Below are positions 4,850 to 5,142 of a stretch of DNA of 5,142 nt, piece after piece. Below the pieces are notes generated by a model that saw nothing but the letters and a program-made list of their open reading frames with translations, did no database searches and was not told where the DNA came from. Position numbers and translations under genes: made by a program. Position 1 is the stretch's first letter; the number at the start of each line of letters is the position of its first letter. The DNA lies in assembly GCA_003972855.1 (NCBI GenBank), contig QOAS01000147.1, positions 1-5,142 of the forward strand. The letters are read 5' to 3'. Source of the stretch: Gammaproteobacteria bacterium (GTDB lineage Bacteria; Aquificota; Aquificia; Aquificales; QOAS01).

Positions 4850-5142
4850 ATGTCGGACCTCTTTAAGAGGATTGTAGACCAATCCCCCTACGGGGTTATC
4901 GTTCTTAAAAAGGACAACGGAAGTATCCTATATATCAACCCTGCCCTCAAGGAGTGGGGTATTTCCGAAAGGGAACTTTTAAAGTCCTTGCCAAAAGAGA
5001 ATTCCTGCGAGGTGGAATTTAAAAACCGTTTTTTCAAAATAAAAAGGTTTGAGGAGGATAAAAACATTATTTTCCTTATAGAGGATATAACTCCCCTAAA
5101 GACCTACCAAAGGGCTAAAAAGGATTTTGTTGCCAATGTATC
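4850..5142 (+). CDS. PAS-domain sensor histidine kinase (5' part, runs off the right edge)
   Basis: The first 97 codons and part of codon 98 are present. Residues 4-85 form a PAS-type sensor domain: IVDQSPYGVIVL at 8-19, the ILYINPALKEWG segment at 26-37, and a closing strand IIFLIEDIT at 73-81. A linker helix then runs into KDFVANVS, which in PhoR/WalK-type kinases directly precedes HELRTPL. The window therefore ends just before the phospho-accepting His. The kinase ATPase domain and any response regulator gene are outside the window. No membrane helix or signal peptide precedes the PAS domain, so the protein appears to sense a cytoplasmic cue, unlike the usual membrane-anchored PhoR. The start is ATG at 4850: an in-frame TAA lies directly upstream (4847-4849) and rules out a longer form. 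No Shine-Dalgarno sequence is visible. The signal cannot be named from this part. Confidence 0.88.
   Translation, partial: MSDLFKRIVDQSPYGVIVLKKDNGSILYINPALKEWGISERELLKSLPKENSCEVEFKNRFFKIKRFEEDKNIIFLIEDITPLKTYQRAKKDFVANV
4858..4870. repeat. 13 bp perfect palindrome at the histidine kinase start
   Basis: CCTCTT-T-AAGAGG is a perfect 6-1-6 inverted repeat. It covers codons 3-7 of the kinase gene and lies about 34-46 bp upstream of the gph start. Its place between two divergent genes would suit an operator, but a match of this size is expected about once by chance in 5 kb. Confidence 0.3.

Noticed and set aside
1..5142. A novel defence, mobile or RNA-based system
   Set aside because: Nearly every base is accounted for by purQ, atp, gph, a histidine kinase and one unknown gene. 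There are no direct repeat arrays, transposase, integrase, reverse transcriptase or nuclease motifs, and no gap long enough for a structured RNA.

Overview
The window looks like chromosomal DNA from a member of the Aquificota, probably Aquificaceae. The ATP synthase alpha chain and the phosphoglycolate phosphatase read like the Aquifex/Hydrogenobacter versions as I remember them. The proteins are rich in Lys and Glu, Arg is often AGG, genes are packed with almost no spacing, and the F-type ATP synthase genes are split rather than held in one full operon. The assignment comes from recall, not from a search, and the genus is open.

Layout: the left edge holds the 5' part of purQ on the minus strand (purine synthesis), running off the window. 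Divergent from it by 28 bp is a plus-strand gene of unknown function (273-995). Its stop faces the stop of atpA across a 9 bp gap. The centre is a minus-strand ATP synthase block, in transcription order atpF' (b'), atpF (b), atpH (delta), atpA (alpha), from 4118 down to 1005. The genes overlap or lie within 18 bp of each other and each has a clear Shine-Dalgarno sequence. Upstream on the same strand is a HAD-family phosphatase (gph), separated from atpF' by 64 bp that contain a perfect -10 hexamer and a 7 bp inverted repeat next to the atpF' ribosome binding site. Divergent from gph by 25 bp is the 5' end of a plus-strand PAS-domain histidine kinase, cut by the window just before its phospho-accepting His.

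How the genes fit together: b', b and delta form the peripheral stalk (stator) of the ATP synthase, and delta holds that stalk to the N-terminus of alpha. The cluster therefore encodes the stator plus the subunit it grips. The rotor subunits (gamma, epsilon, c), subunit a and catalytic beta are not here and must be elsewhere. The other genes are housekeeping or regulatory and not obviously linked to ATP synthesis.

I see no mobile element, CRISPR array, RNA gene or defence system, and no stretch over 300 bases without a gene. The points most worth a second look are the atp leader, the signal-peptide-like N-terminus of subunit b, non-consensus residues near the alpha P-loop, and the two very tight divergent gene pairs.
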